Source: Pseudoalteromonas luteoviolacea (GTDB lineage Bacteria; Pseudomonadota; Gammaproteobacteria; Enterobacterales; Alteromonadaceae). From it: a stretch of 64,000 nucleotides of DNA. Positions 25,878-36,500 of this stretch are shown here, one piece after another. Under the pieces are notes generated by a model that saw only the letters and a program-made list of their open reading frames with translations, was not told where the DNA came from and did no database searches. Position numbers and translations under genes: made by a program. The stretch is taken from contig NZ_CP015411.1 of assembly GCF_001750165.1 (NCBI RefSeq), forward strand, positions 2,012,001-2,076,000, given 5' to 3'. Position 1 is the first letter of the stretch. The number at the start of each line of letters is the position of its first letter.

Positions 25878-28550
25878 GTGTTAGCTAATAATTTTAAGAA
25901 AAGTTTACTAGCTGCAAACATTGGTCTTGCGTTTACCGCAGGTGTATCTGGTGTAGCAGTTGCTGATAGCGGTACTCAAGCTAAAGAAGACGTAGAAGTA
26001 ATTGAAGTTCGTGGTATTCGTCGCTCATTAGAAGCGTCTCTTAATACCAAACGTTTCGCTGACGGCGTTGTAGATGCAATCACTGCAGAAGATATCGGTA
26101 AATTTCCAGACAAAAACATTGCAGAGTCTTTAAAGCGTGTACCTGGTATCACAATCCAAGGTCAATTCGGTGAAGGTGATGCTGTTTCTATCCGTGGTGC
26201 TGGTGCTGACTTCACTAAGACAACACTAAATGGTCAAAACGTAGCTTCAACTGGTTGGTTCGTATTAGAGCCGGCTAAGCGTTCATTCAACTATACGTTA
26301 TTGCCATCAGAATTAGTAGGCGGCCTAGAAGTTTACAAGTCGTCACAAGCTGACATCATTGAAGGCGGTGTTGGTGGTACTGTTATTGTTAATACACGTA
26401 CTCCACTTGAGCTAGATGCAAACACAATTTATGGTTCACTTGAGTTCTCTCACTCTGATGATTCAGGTGAAACGGATCCACAGTTCTCAGGTATGTACAG
26501 CTGGAAAAATGACAGCGAAAACCTAGGTTTCTTATTCTCAGCAGTTCAGCAAACTCGTCAGCTTCAACGTCAAGGTAATGAGGCTTTCTGGGCTTGGGGT
26601 AGTGGTCCAGTAGGTTTCGAACAAGAGCGTGAGCGCAGTGCTTTCACTACTGCAATCGAATATGCACCAACTGATTCTCTAAGTTTTGTTGTTAACTATA
26701 TTGATATGAAGATGGATGCTAACAACACAAACTATGCAATGTGGTTGACGCGTGGTGCTGATGACGCAACGACAGCATATATCCATGGTAATGGTTCAGA
26801 AGCGAACCCTGGTGTACCAGTAGCTGGTGCTATGAACGTTGCATTTGCACAAATGCGTCCTCGTGAAGCGACGATGAACTCAGATTACCTTGATTTCAAA
26901 GTAGAGTACGCTGGCGATAACTACAAACTAGAACTTGTTTTCGGTGAAACGACGTCTTCAGGTGGTACAGACTTCGAAATGGTTATGAACCCGAATTCAA
27001 ATGCTGATATTTCTGCGGGTACATATGACTTCACTTCAGGTCACCATAAGTGGAACTTACCTGAGGGCTTTGACCTAGCTACTTACACTCCAGGTGTAAC
27101 TGATGCAACACCTCATGGTGCATTTGCAATGGGTACTGGCAGCAACTTCAATGCAACACCAAAGACGGATGAAGAGCAATTTATTCAAGCAGACTTTGAA
27201 TATATGCTTGACCATGATTTCATCAACTCAGTTAAAGTTGGTTTCAGATACGCTGAGCACGAAGCAACAAGCCGCCGCTTTGAATTCACCCAAAATCTAT
27301 GTTCAGAAGACGTAACTACAGGTTGTTTTGACCCAGTATACGTGCTTGACGGCACAGACCACGGTTCATTCGATGTGGGTGCTGATAACCTTCAGATCCG
27401 TCGTTACGATATCGATGCAATGAAAAATTGGGCTAAATCGAGTATTCAAGGCAGAACAGAAGACTTTGGTGCGTACAGCCACATTGAAGAAGAAAATACA
27501 TCAGTTTATGTGATGGCTAAGTACAGCGGTGAAAACTACCGTGGTAACTTCGGTATTCGTTACGCTCAAACAGATGCATCTTCTATTTATTACAAAGAAG
27601 GCTTAGCAAGTCAACGTACTGTTGAAGCGGCTGATTACAGCGAAGTTTTACCAAGCTTCAACTTTGCATATGACCTTGCTGATGACAAGATTTTACGTGT
27701 TGCTGCTTCTAAAGTAATGACGCGTCCACAGTACAATGACATGTACTTCAACCCTTCACTATCGGGTGTAAATAACGAGCAAAACGATGACCAAAGAGTT
27801 GCATTAGGTAACCCAGGTCTAGTTCCATTCACTGCAAACCAAGCTGAAGTTGGTATTGAATGGTACTTCAATTCAAGCTCACTATTAGCGTTAACTGCTT
27901 TCGTTAAAGATGTAGATAACTTTATTGTTATTAACCGTCGTGACGCAACTGCTGATGACATTACTAGACTTGGCTTGCCAACATTACCAGACAGAGAAGC
28001 TGTTAACGGTTGGACAATTGAAGAAAACTTCAATGGCCCAGGTGGTAAAGTACAAGGTATCGAATTCCAGTACCAGCAAGACTTTGGTAATGGCTTCGGT
28101 TCAATGGTGAACTACACGTACACTAAAGGTGAAGCTGACACTACTGAGTTTACTAATGGTAACGGTGAAGTGACTCGCGTATTCACTGATGGTAACATCG
28201 AATTAAGCGACAGCTCAAAATATGCATATAACGTAACTGGTTATTATGAGAATGACTTGTTCTATGCTCGTCTATCATACAACTACCGTAGCAGTTATAT
28301 GATCCGTGAAACAGGTGGTTACGGTAACCGCTTGCATGAAGGCTTTGGCTCAGTTGATTTGAGCACAGTTTACCACGTTAACGATAACATCGATATTAAG
28401 TTTGATGTTGTGAACTTAACTGGTGAATCAGCAGAGCAATACGGAAATAACGCATTTATTGAAGCGAATAATGGTTTCAGCGACGGTTTCCCTCTTTATG
28501 AATACGAGCAGGCTACACGTTATAGCCTAGGCGTTTCAGTACGTTACTAA
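25878..28550 (+). CDS. TonB-dependent outer-membrane receptor (sugar-type)
   Basis: 890 residues. A signal peptide (about 1-29, ending AVA-D) is followed by a TonB-box-like stretch EVIEVRGIRRSLEASL (about 40-55). The plug domain (about 60-180) includes DIGKFPDKNIAESLKRVPGITIQ and GGVGGTVIVNTRTPL, and a large beta-barrel ends in the aromatic YSLGVSVRY. The IRRSLEASLNTKR and NIAESLKRVPGI wording is that of the oligosaccharide/maltose-like TonB receptors of Alteromonadales, Caulobacter and Xanthomonas. GTG at 25878 with AAGGGGA. Two LacI-type operators precede it. A terminator-like hairpin separates it from the halogenase-like gene. The substrate is likely a glucose-yielding sugar, judging from pgi and zwf nearby. 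Confidence 0.92.
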   Translation: MLANNFKKSLLAANIGLAFTAGVSGVAVADSGTQAKEDVEVIEVRGIRRSLEASLNTKRFADGVVDAITAEDIGKFPDKNIAESLKRVPGITIQGQFGEGDAVSIRGAGADFTKTTLNGQNVASTGWFVLEPAKRSFNYTLLPSELVGGLEVYKSSQADIIEGGVGGTVIVNTRTPLELDANTIYGSLEFSHSDDSGETDPQFSGMYSWKNDSENLGFLFSAVQQTRQLQRQGNEAFWAWGSGPVGFEQERERSAFTTAIEYAPTDSLSFVVNYIDMKMDANNTNYAMWLTRGADDATTAYIHGNGSEANPGVPVAGAMNVAFAQMRPREATMNSDYLDFKVEYAGDNYKLELVFGETTSSGGTDFEMVMNPNSNADISAGTYDFTSGHHKWNLPEGFDLATYTPGVTDATPHGAFAMGTGSNFNATPKTDEEQFIQADFEYMLDHDFINSVKVGFRYAEHEATSRRFEFTQNLCSEDVTTGCFDPVYVLDGTDHGSFDVGADNLQIRRYDIDAMKNWAKSSIQGRTEDFGAYSHIEEENTSVYVMAKYSGENYRGNFGIRYAQTDASSIYYKEGLASQRTVEAADYSEVLPSFNFAYDLADDKILRVAASKVMTRPQYNDMYFNPSLSGVNNEQNDDQRVALGNPGLVPFTANQAEVGIEWYFNSSSLLALTAFVKDVDNFIVINRRDATADDITRLGLPTLPDREAVNGWTIEENFNGPGGKVQGIEFQYQQDFGNGFGSMVNYTYTKGEADTTEFTNGNGEVTRVFTDGNIELSDSSKYAYNVTGYYENDLFYARLSYNYRSSYMIRETGGYGNRLHEGFGSVDLSTVYHVNDNIDIKFDVVNLTGESAEQYGNNAFIEANNGFSDGFPLYEYEQATRYSLGVSVRY

Positions 28551-28570
28551 TAACTCGTAATCTGTAAAAT

Positions 28571-28592
28571 AAGGAGCTTCGGCTCCTTTTTT
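28571..28592 (+). terminator. Terminator/attenuator between receptor and halogenase-like gene
   Basis: AAGGAGC-TTCG-GCTCCTT with a T6 run. It begins 20 bases after the receptor stop and ends 10 bases before the next ATG, so any read-through would set the expression ratio of the two genes. Confidence 0.85.
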
Positions 28593-28602
28593 GGTATTTG
28601 TT

Positions 28603-30123
28603 ATGATTAAAAAAATTGTTATTGTTGGTGGTGGCACGGCGGGCTGGTTGGCTGCGAACCACTTAGGCAAGCGTTTCTTTGGTTCTGAAACAGAAGTTAA
28701 ATTAATTGAATCTGCCAATATCCCGACGATAGGTGTGGGCGAGGGCACGGTGCCAATGATGAGGCAAACGCTCGAATATTTTGGTATTGATGAAGGCGAA
28801 TTTATCAAAGAATGTAATGTCGCTTTTAAGCAAGGTATCTCTTTTGAAAATTGGATGGCACCGAGCAATGGTAATATACATCAATATTATCACCCATTTG
28901 ACTTTTTTAGTTCAGAACTTGGTTTAGTAAAAGCATGGCTAAACCAACAATCAAAAACGAATTTTGCTGACTTTGTTGGTTTTCAATCGACTCTTTGCGA
29001 TCATAATTTATCTCCAAAGCTTATCACTCAACCTCAATATGATGGTGCTGCAAGTTATGCATATCATCTAGATGCAGGAGCATTTTCAGAGTTACTGAAA
29101 AATCATGCATTAAGTCAGTTAGGTGTGTTTCATCAATATAGTGACTTAGAAGAAGTTGTGATGTGTGATGATGGGGAAGTCGCACACTTAGTAACCGATG
29201 CTGGAATAGAAAAAGCCGACTTGTATATCGACTGTACAGGATTTAAATCTTTGCTGTTAGGCAAAGCAATGAAAGTTCCTTTTGTGCCTAAAGGTGATGT
29301 ACTTTTTGCTGATAAAGCCCTTGCTGTGCAAGTGCCTTATGGCGAAAATGAGCAGATCCCTTCTTATACCCGTTCTACAGCACAATCAGCAGGGTGGATA
29401 TGGGATATTGGTCTATATAACCGCAAAGGAATTGGTCATGTTTACTCTTCTCATCATACGACTCAAGAGCAGGCTTATGCTGAGTTAGAAAGTTACATTG
29501 GTACTGATTTAGATAAGTTGAATGTCAGAACAATTGATATGCATGTGGGTTATAGAAGCAAAGCTTGGAGCAAAAACTGCGTTGCACTTGGGCTATCTCA
29601 GGGGTTTGTAGAGCCACTGGAAGCCACTGGTTTGTTAGTCTTTGATGTGACTGCAAAAATGTTGGCGGAGACCTTGCCTACTAGCAAAGTTGCCTTCGAT
29701 GTTGTTTCACCCCATTTTAATGATACAGTCACTAATATGTGGAACAAGGTGATAGATTTTATAAAGCTTCATTATTGCATTTCTGATAGAGAAGATAGTG
29801 CATTCTGGCTTGATAACAGAAATCCGGACTCAATCCCTGATTCATTAAAAGAGAAGCTTCAGCTTTGGCTCTATAAAGCCCCTACACATTATGATTTTAG
29901 TGGCAAATTTGATGTGTTTGATGTAGATAACTATCTCTACGTACTTTATGGGATGTCATATCCGACTAATGTTGAATCAAATCGCATTTCACCTGCTGAG
30001 ACACAAAGGATGTCTGATGTAATTAGTACGATTAAGTATCAGCAGAAGCAGGCAATGGAATTGGCGTGTGATAACAAAACTTTACTTGAGAAAATCCGTC
30101 AATTTGGTGTTGCTAAGCAGTAA
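28603..30123 (+). CDS. Flavin-dependent tryptophan-halogenase-like protein
   Basis: 506 residues. It starts with the FAD-binding IVIVGGGTAGWLAANHL (about 5-21) and has TIGVGEGTVP (about 42-51). The halogenase catalytic Lys is kept in FKQGISFENW (Lys76). The WxWxIP box is present as WIWDIG (265-270), with the final Pro replaced by Gly. QGFVEPLEATG (about 337-347) holds the expected Glu. PF04820 proteins of this type are frequent next to sugar TonB receptors, where their substrate is unknown; a true halogenase role is not proven. ATG at 28603 was chosen because the longer frame starts inside the terminator T-run. The ribosome site is weak, so expression may depend on the upstream gene. Confidence 0.88.
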   Translation: MIKKIVIVGGGTAGWLAANHLGKRFFGSETEVKLIESANIPTIGVGEGTVPMMRQTLEYFGIDEGEFIKECNVAFKQGISFENWMAPSNGNIHQYYHPFDFFSSELGLVKAWLNQQSKTNFADFVGFQSTLCDHNLSPKLITQPQYDGAASYAYHLDAGAFSELLKNHALSQLGVFHQYSDLEEVVMCDDGEVAHLVTDAGIEKADLYIDCTGFKSLLLGKAMKVPFVPKGDVLFADKALAVQVPYGENEQIPSYTRSTAQSAGWIWDIGLYNRKGIGHVYSSHHTTQEQAYAELESYIGTDLDKLNVRTIDMHVGYRSKAWSKNCVALGLSQGFVEPLEATGLLVFDVTAKMLAETLPTSKVAFDVVSPHFNDTVTNMWNKVIDFIKLHYCISDREDSAFWLDNRNPDSIPDSLKEKLQLWLYKAPTHYDFSGKFDVFDVDNYLYVLYGMSYPTNVESNRISPAETQRMSDVISTIKYQQKQAMELACDNKTLLEKIRQFGVAKQ

Positions 30124-31091
30124 TAATTAAACATCATAGGGGCTGTTTTAGCTCCTTATGAAAAGTTATATTTTACAGCCAGCGAATTATTGATTCACAT
30201 TTGTGAACTTTATAAAGTAAGTTATGGTTAGTCTTCCATCACTAACAGTGGGTGTAGGAGTAGATTGAGGCTTTATACAAGTAGAATGTAAACTACTACT
30301 TGGAAAGGTAATAATGTCGTCAACATAGCTTCAAAGTACATTACGCTTATGTAGAGTAGATATGTGTCTCGGCTATCTGACTGCTTTTGGCTACAATGCA
30401 ATGATAGTAGCTCTCAACTTGCAATTGGATTTAAGCCTCATTGTTTTGCGGCGTTGTTCTTTCATACCCTGCGACTTGTTTTGATAATAGCCAGTACTAC
30501 CAACTCCCTCATCACGAAGATAATTGACGAGTGCGATTTAATTTGAGCTGTTAGTTCACTGTGAGGAATTGCCTGTCGCGGTGTGAGTTTGTGGCCATTA
30601 AATGTTACGAGCACATAATTAGCTTGCATCTTTTCGATATTGGAAAAATCAAAATCATATTTAGGATATGGGGCAGTAAAAAATGAAATGAGAAAACCAC
30701 TCGGCAAAGTTCATTTAGGCCAATACTTTGATGCAATCTTTTTTCACTTTTCTAACTTTGCTGCCGTAGCCAATTTTATATACGTGGAAAGGGTGTTCAG
30801 AAGCGCTAACTTTGGCTATCTCGTTTTTCGTAATTATTATTTTTTTGATGTTTTTTGTTCTCTAAAAAACTACATGGTTGCGCATTTGCTTGTAAATCAA
30901 TCAATGGTCGAGTGTTTTTTATGCCACCGTTTATTACTAAAAATACGCTGGAGACAAAGAACGAACAATTAACAAAAATTTTTTGTTAATAAATCAAAAT
31001 TAAAGCTTTAATACTCTTTTCTTTTGTTTCCAAAACCTTTAGCCTTAAGGCCACTAAAAGTAATAATTACGAATTTGAATGGAGTAGTATT
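30124..31091. other. Gene-poor region between halogenase-like and SapC-family genes
   Basis: About 970 bases. A weak hairpin (AGGGGCT-GTTTT-AGCTCCT) follows the halogenase-like gene. No frame has convincing coding character on the + strand. A leftward frame at 30462-30707 may be a LytTR-domain relic. The last 120 bases are very AT-rich and should carry the SapC-family promoter. Confidence 0.55.
30462..30707 (-). pseudogene. Possible LytTR-domain relic
   Basis: An 81-residue frame whose centre reads NIEKMQANYVLVTFNGHKLTPRQAI, like the DNA-binding LytTR core (I-x-x-I-E-A-x-x-N-Y-V). The usual end (RiHRSyLVN) is missing and the reading deteriorates after about residue 55. No response-regulator part precedes it. 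Short, without a clear ribosome site. It may be the remnant of a regulator once associated with the receptor locus, or a chance resemblance. Confidence 0.25.
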
Positions 31092-31802
31092 ATGGCGGAG
31101 CAACAAGTGCAGCCTTTACACAACGAGAAGCATGCTAACCTTAAGGTACAAAATGGCATCAACGTTGATTTTCTTAAATCACAGCACCTAATCCCAGTTG
31201 TTGCGCATGAGTTTGCTCGTGTAGCAACAGAGTTTCCAATGGCGTTTGTTAAAAATACTGAATCAGGCCAGTTCCAAGCTGTTGCTCTTTTCGGTCTTGA
31301 GCCAGGAGAAAACCTTTATGTAAAAGATGGCAAATGGCAGGCAGGCTTTGCTCCTCTAGCTGCTGCTCGTTACCCGTTTGGTCTTGTTAAGCACCCTGAA
31401 GAAGATCAGTTCGGTATTGTTATTGACGAAGCAAGCCCGCTAGTTAGCGAAGAAGCTGGTAATGCGCTATTTGCTGATGGCAAAGAGACAGAATACCTAC
31501 AAGCACGTAAAGAAGCGCTAGTAAACTATGTTGAGTTTGCTCGTGTTACTGAAGTATTCACTAAGTATCTTGCTGAAAAAGAGCTTCTTGTTCAGCAAAC
31601 ACTAACAGTAGAAATTGCTGGTGAGAAAAAAGACATCAATGGTATCTACCTTGTTGATGAGCGTAAGCTAAATGAACTAAGCGACGAAGAGTTTTTAGAA
31701 CTACGTAAGCGTGGCTATTTAGCACCAATTTTCGCTTTCTTGACTTCAACTCACCAAGTTGCTCGTCTAGCGCGTTTAAAAGCACAATCTCAAGAAGCTT
31801 AA
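31092..31802 (+). CDS. SapC-family protein
   Basis: 236 residues, soluble, no signal peptide. The N-terminal LIPVVAHEFARVATEFPMAFVKNTESGQFQAVALFGLEPGENLYV block and LAAARYPFGLVKHPEEDQFGIVIDE are characteristic of the SapC family (PF07277). The C-terminal LRKRGYLAPIFAFLTSTHQVARLARLK closes the domain. In Caulobacter, Xanthomonas and Alteromonadales these genes accompany TonB receptors and tryptophan-halogenase-like genes, as here; the biochemical role is unknown. GGAG at 31081-31084 precedes ATG at 31092, and a strong terminator follows. Codon use is of a highly expressed gene. Confidence 0.88.
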   Translation: MAEQQVQPLHNEKHANLKVQNGINVDFLKSQHLIPVVAHEFARVATEFPMAFVKNTESGQFQAVALFGLEPGENLYVKDGKWQAGFAPLAAARYPFGLVKHPEEDQFGIVIDEASPLVSEEAGNALFADGKETEYLQARKEALVNYVEFARVTEVFTKYLAEKELLVQQTLTVEIAGEKKDINGIYLVDERKLNELSDEEFLELRKRGYLAPIFAFLTSTHQVARLARLKAQSQEA

Positions 31803-31821
31803 TTTATTTTTAGCTTCATTG

Positions 31822-31849
31822 AAAAAAGCACCTTAGGGTGCTTTTTTTG
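31822..31849 (+). terminator. Intrinsic terminator of the SapC-family gene
   Basis: AAAAAAGCACC-TTAG-GGTGCTTTTTTT, a stem flanked by A and T runs; can work in both directions. Confidence 0.92.
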
Positions 31850-31973
31850 TTTTTATATCTCAGTTTTCCTCAGTACTTAATACCTTTTGACGCATAATGT
31901 TGCAGATATGTTTTCTTGTGTTTATCTTGCTTTGTTACTTGAAAGAAGCACGAACAATTATAAGGAACTCAGG

Positions 31974-32999
31974 ATGCGCATGTTAAAAACTCTTTCTGCC
32001 ATAATCACAATGGTCACGGCTTTTCAATTGCCTGCACAAGAAAATCAAAATTTTGCAATCGCTATTCATGGTGGGGCTGGCACGATTGAAAAAAGTCGTT
32101 TTACGCCTGAGCAAGAAAAAGCCTATCGATTAAAGCTAAAAGAGGCCGTTGAAGCAGGGTATAAGGTATTAGACAAAGGCGGTGATAGTCTAGATGCAAT
32201 CACCATTGCGATTAATATTTTAGAGGACTCTCCGTTTTTCAATGCAGGCAAAGGAGCTGTATATACTTATGACGGCCATCATGAGCTTGATGCGTCCATC
32301 ATGGATGGTAAAAATCGGCAAGCAGGAGCAGTATCTGGTGTTATGCATGTTAAAAACCCCATAAATTTAGCAAGAGAAGTGATGGATAACTCAGTTCATG
32401 TCATGCTTAGTGGCAAAGGTGCAGAAACTTTTGCTAAGCAGCAAGGGCTTGAAGTGGTTCCTGCATCTTATTTTAATACACCGCATCGGCATGAAGCTTT
32501 ATTACGAGCAAAAGAAAAACTAAAACAAAAAGAAAGTGGCACTAAAGGTTACCAAGCCTTGCACCAAGCACTTCCAGAGCAGTATAAGATGGGGACAGTT
32601 GGTGCTGTGGCACTCGATAAAAATGGGAATTTGGCTGCAGGAACCTCTACAGGGGGGATGACAGCAAAACGTTTTGGACGAGTAGGGGATTCACCTATCA
32701 TAGGAGCAGGTACGTTTGCCGATAATAGTTCCTGTGCAGTGTCAGCGACAGGACATGGTGAGTATTTTATTCGCTATAATGTAGCAGCTGATATTTGCGC
32801 AAGAGTCGCCTATCAAAATAAAACGATAGAGCAAGCAGGGCAAGATGTTATTTTTGGCCCTATGCATAGAGATGGCGGCACAGGTGGGGTGATCATCGTC
32901 GATAAAGAAGGCAACATCAGTATGCCTTTTAATACTAAAGGGATGTATAGGGCGAGTAAATCTAACCGTTCTGCAACCTATGTAGGTATTTTTAAATAA
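31974..32999 (+). CDS. Exported isoaspartyl peptidase/L-asparaginase
   Basis: 341 residues. A signal peptide (about 1-22, ending PAQ-E) precedes an Ntn-hydrolase. AIHGGAGTI (about 30-38), AGKGAVYTYDG and LDASIMDG are family marks. The autoprocessing nucleophile is Thr208 in YKMGTVGAVALD, followed by the TSTGGM loop. The precursor cleaves itself before this Thr. It hydrolyses isoaspartyl dipeptides and asparagine. ATG at 31974 follows AAGGA at 31962-31966; the longer frame adds 29 residues that do not resemble a signal sequence. The export signal suggests a periplasmic scavenging role, as in other marine bacteria. Confidence 0.92.
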   Translation: MRMLKTLSAIITMVTAFQLPAQENQNFAIAIHGGAGTIEKSRFTPEQEKAYRLKLKEAVEAGYKVLDKGGDSLDAITIAINILEDSPFFNAGKGAVYTYDGHHELDASIMDGKNRQAGAVSGVMHVKNPINLAREVMDNSVHVMLSGKGAETFAKQQGLEVVPASYFNTPHRHEALLRAKEKLKQKESGTKGYQALHQALPEQYKMGTVGAVALDKNGNLAAGTSTGGMTAKRFGRVGDSPIIGAGTFADNSSCAVSATGHGEYFIRYNVAADICARVAYQNKTIEQAGQDVIFGPMHRDGGTGGVIIVDKEGNISMPFNTKGMYRASKSNRSATYVGIFK

Positions 33000-33036
33000 T
33001 CTCGTTCAATTGTTGATTCTTAGGCAAATTTTTCAG

Positions 33037-33072
33037 TGCCAGCTACTATTATATTGGTAGCTGGCATTTTAT
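33037..33072 (+). terminator. Intrinsic terminator after the asparaginase gene
   Basis: TGCCAGCTAC and GTAGCTGGCA form a ten-base perfect stem with a ten-base loop, followed by TTTTATTT. Confidence 0.85.
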
Positions 33073-33087
33073 TTGGGGGAATAAACA

Positions 33088-33516
33088 ATGCAATCAGTTA
33101 AAGTAGCAGATTATTGTAATCACAGACCAGTAACATTTAATTCAAATATGCGTATTGAAATGGCAGTTGAGAAGCTTTTGCAAAGCGGTCAGTCAGGTGG
33201 GCCTGTGTTAGATGATAACCACAAAGTCATTGGTTTTTTGTCAGAGCAAGATTGTATTAAAAAAATGCTGGAGGCAACATATCAAAATGAATCCCACAGT
33301 ATCGTCTCAGATGTTATGAATACGCAACCTGTATGCGTAAGTCCCGATGACAGCATTTTACAAATAGCAGATAGGATGTCTAACGACAAACCTAAGTTGT
33401 ATCCGGTTTGTGACGAAGATGGCCGGTTAGTCGGGGTAATTACGAGAGCACATGTTTTACTCGCTTTTGACAAACATTTGCACGATACCTACGAATCAGG
33501 CAACAGATTTGTTTAA
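33088..33516 (+). CDS. CBS-domain-pair protein
   Basis: 142 residues made of two CBS motifs: about 7-62 (VTFNSNMRIEMAVEKLLQSGQSGGPVLDDNHKVIGFLSEQD type) and about 72-130 (MNTQPVCVSPDDSILQIADRM, YPVCDEDGRLVGVITRAHVL). Such pairs bind adenine nucleotides and sense energy state. No output domain is fused. The gene lies between two units, with a terminator before it and hrpA 79 bases after it, so it may share a promoter with hrpA. Partner unknown. Confidence 0.88.
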   Translation: MQSVKVADYCNHRPVTFNSNMRIEMAVEKLLQSGQSGGPVLDDNHKVIGFLSEQDCIKKMLEATYQNESHSIVSDVMNTQPVCVSPDDSILQIADRMSNDKPKLYPVCDEDGRLVGVITRAHVLLAFDKHLHDTYESGNRFV

Positions 33517-33595
33517 AAACTTGTTTTTACTTGGGTAGATTACTCAGGTTTTGGTAAACTACGCGACGATTTTGGAATTTTCAAGGTGTCGTGTA

Positions 33596-36500
33596 GTGGA
33601 CTTAAAGTCGTTGTATTCAGATATTCCTTTTTGCTTAAAGAAGGACCAGTTTTTATTTAGAAAACGTCTGCAAGGTGTTAAAAAAATAGCCGATGAGAAA
33701 AAGCAACAAAAAGTGGTTGCTCAGATCGGTGAGTCCATTGCGCGAAGCCAGCAGTTGAAGACCCAGCGTCAAGAGGGGCTACCTCAAGTTACCTATCCTG
33801 AATCCTTACCAGTAAGCCAGAAAAAAGAAGACATAAAGAAAGCGATTGCTGAGAATCAAGTGGTTATCGTAGCCGGTGAAACGGGCTCAGGCAAAACGAC
33901 TCAATTACCAAAAATTTGTCTTGAGCTTGGCCGTGGTATCGATGGTTATATTGGTCATACGCAGCCCCGTCGACTTGCAGCTAGAAGTGTCGCCAATCGT
34001 ATCGCAGAAGAGGTAGGTTGTCAGCTTGGTGAAGAGGTTGGTTTTAAAATCCGATTTAGTGATCAAGTTTCTGACAGAAGTTACGTTAAGCTGATGACAG
34101 ATGGTATTTTACTGGCAGAAATTCAACAAGATAGATTTTTAAATCAATACGACACCATCATAATTGATGAAGCACACGAGCGAAGCCTTAATATCGACTT
34201 TATTCTGGGTTATCTGAAGAACTTACTTCCAAAGCGTCCAGATCTTAAAGTGATTATTACATCTGCAACCATTGATCCCGAGCGTTTTTCAAAGCACTTT
34301 AACGATGCTCCAATTATTGAAGTATCAGGAAGAACTTTCCCGGTTGAAGTACGCTATCGCCCCGTAATCGACGTGTCTGGTGAAGAAAGTGAAGCTGAAA
34401 ATGACCAGCTACAGGGGATATTTGACGCAGTAGATGAACTGTGTGAAGCCGGCTCCGGTGATATTCTCATTTTCATGAATGGCGAGCGAGAAATCCGTGA
34501 TACAGCTGATGCATTATCAAAGCGCAATTTAAAAGGCGTTGAAATTTTACCGTTGTTTGCGCGTTTATCTAATGCGGAGCAAAACCGAATATTTGCGGCG
34601 CACAGTCATCGTCGAATAGTGCTTGCTACTAACGTAGCTGAAACATCATTGACAGTTCCTGGTATTCGATATGTTATAGATCCAGGCACCGCACGTATAA
34701 GTCGTTATAGCTACCGAACAAAAGTACAACGTCTACCGATAGAAGCGGTTTCTCAAGCGAGTGCAAACCAGAGAATGGGCCGATGCGGCCGTGTCGCTGC
34801 GGGTATCTGTATTCGTCTGTACTCTGAGGAAGACTTCTTAGGGCGACCAGAATTTACTGATCCTGAGATCCTGCGTACCAATCTTGCATCAGTCATTTTG
34901 CAGATGCTTGCGCTTGGTCTTGGTGATATCGCAAAGTTCCCATTTGTTCAGGCGCCAGATAGTCGCAATATCAAAGATGGTATGGCGTTGCTTGAAGAGC
35001 TGGGAGCCGTTAAGCCTGCTTCGCGCAGAGAAAACGCCAAGTTGACTCAAGATGGTAGAAAGTTAAGCCGTTTACCTATTGATCCGCGTCTGGCAAAAAT
35101 GGTGATGGCATCAGTACAACAAGGCGCTTTAAACGAAGTGATCGTTATTGCTGCGGCGCTCTCCATTCAAGACCCTAGAGAAAGGCCTCAAGAAAAGCGC
35201 GGAGCGGCAGATGAAAAGCATGGCCGCTTTGACGACCCAAATTCAGACTTTATGGCGTTTTTGAATCTGTGGCAATATTTAGAAGAGCAGCAAGAGGCGC
35301 TGTCGCGAAGCCAATTTAGAAAGCAATGTCAAAAAGACTTTTTGGCCTATATGCGGATCCGTGAATGGCAAGACATCGTTTACCAATTAAAAACAGTGTG
35401 CGACGAAATGGACTTTAAAGGTTCAGGCAACGAAGCAGGTTTTGATGCCATCCACCAATCTTTGCTGAGCGGCATGCTCAGTCATATTGGTATGAAAGAC
35501 GAAAAGCAGCACTATAAAGGAGCAAGAAACAGTTTGTTCCATATTTTCCCAGGCTCTGCATTATTTAAGAAAAGTCCAAAATGGCTAATGTCGGCCGAGC
35601 TTGTTGAAACAAGTAAGCTTTATGCAAGGATCAATGCAAAAATTGACTTGGCATGGGTTGCTCCTTTGGCGCAACATTTGGTGAAGCGCAGTTACAGTGA
35701 GCCTCATTGGGAGAAAAAGCAAGGTGCAGTCATCGCGTTTGAACAACAAACGCTTTATGGTTTGACCATCGTTTCTAGAAAGCGCACTGTTTACAGCCAA
35801 ATTGATCCAGTTATTAGCCGGGCGTTATTCATTAAAGAGGCGCTTATCGGCCAGCAGCTGGGACAAAAATCACAGTTCTTAGAATACAACCAGTCACTTG
35901 TTGACGAGATCCAATCATTAGAAAATAAAGCCAGACGCCGAGATATTTTGGTGGATGAGCAAGCAATGTTTGAATTCTATGACCAGCGCATTCCCAGTGA
36001 TGTAAATAACCGAGCTACATTTAATCACTGGTTTAAAAAGCAAAGTGATAAACGTGTGTTGCATATGAGCAGAGAATCATTAATGCAACACGATGCTGAC
36101 AAAGTCACCGCTTTTGATTATCCAGATATTTGGCAGCAAGGTAATTTGACGCTACCTCTTAATTATCATTTTGAACCTGGAAAAGCGGTTGACGGTGTGA
36201 CCGTCAATATTCCTTTAGCCCTTTTGAATCAAGTTCAAAATGAAGGTTTTGATTGGCATATACCTGCGCTGAGGCATGAGTTGATCTGTGCACTCATTAA
36301 GAGCTTACCTAAGACTCTGCGCAGAAACTTTGTACCCGCACCTAACTATGCTGACGCGGTGTTAGCCTCGATTGAGCCACTGCAAGGGCCTTTGCTTGAA
36401 TCTTTGGCGACTAGGTTGTTACGTATGACTGGTGTTAAAGTTAGTGAAACTGATTGGGATATAGGCTCGCTTGAAAACCACTTGAAGATGCAATTTGAAG

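Noticed and set aside
30640..30972. 110-residue + strand frame after the halogenase-like gene
   Set aside because: Composition rich in Phe, Cys and Arg from AT-rich DNA, no ribosome site, no recognisable pattern.
28603..31802. Halogenated natural-product biosynthetic cluster
   Set aside because: No NRPS, PKS or tailoring genes; the halogenase-like gene sits in a TonB-receptor sugar locus.
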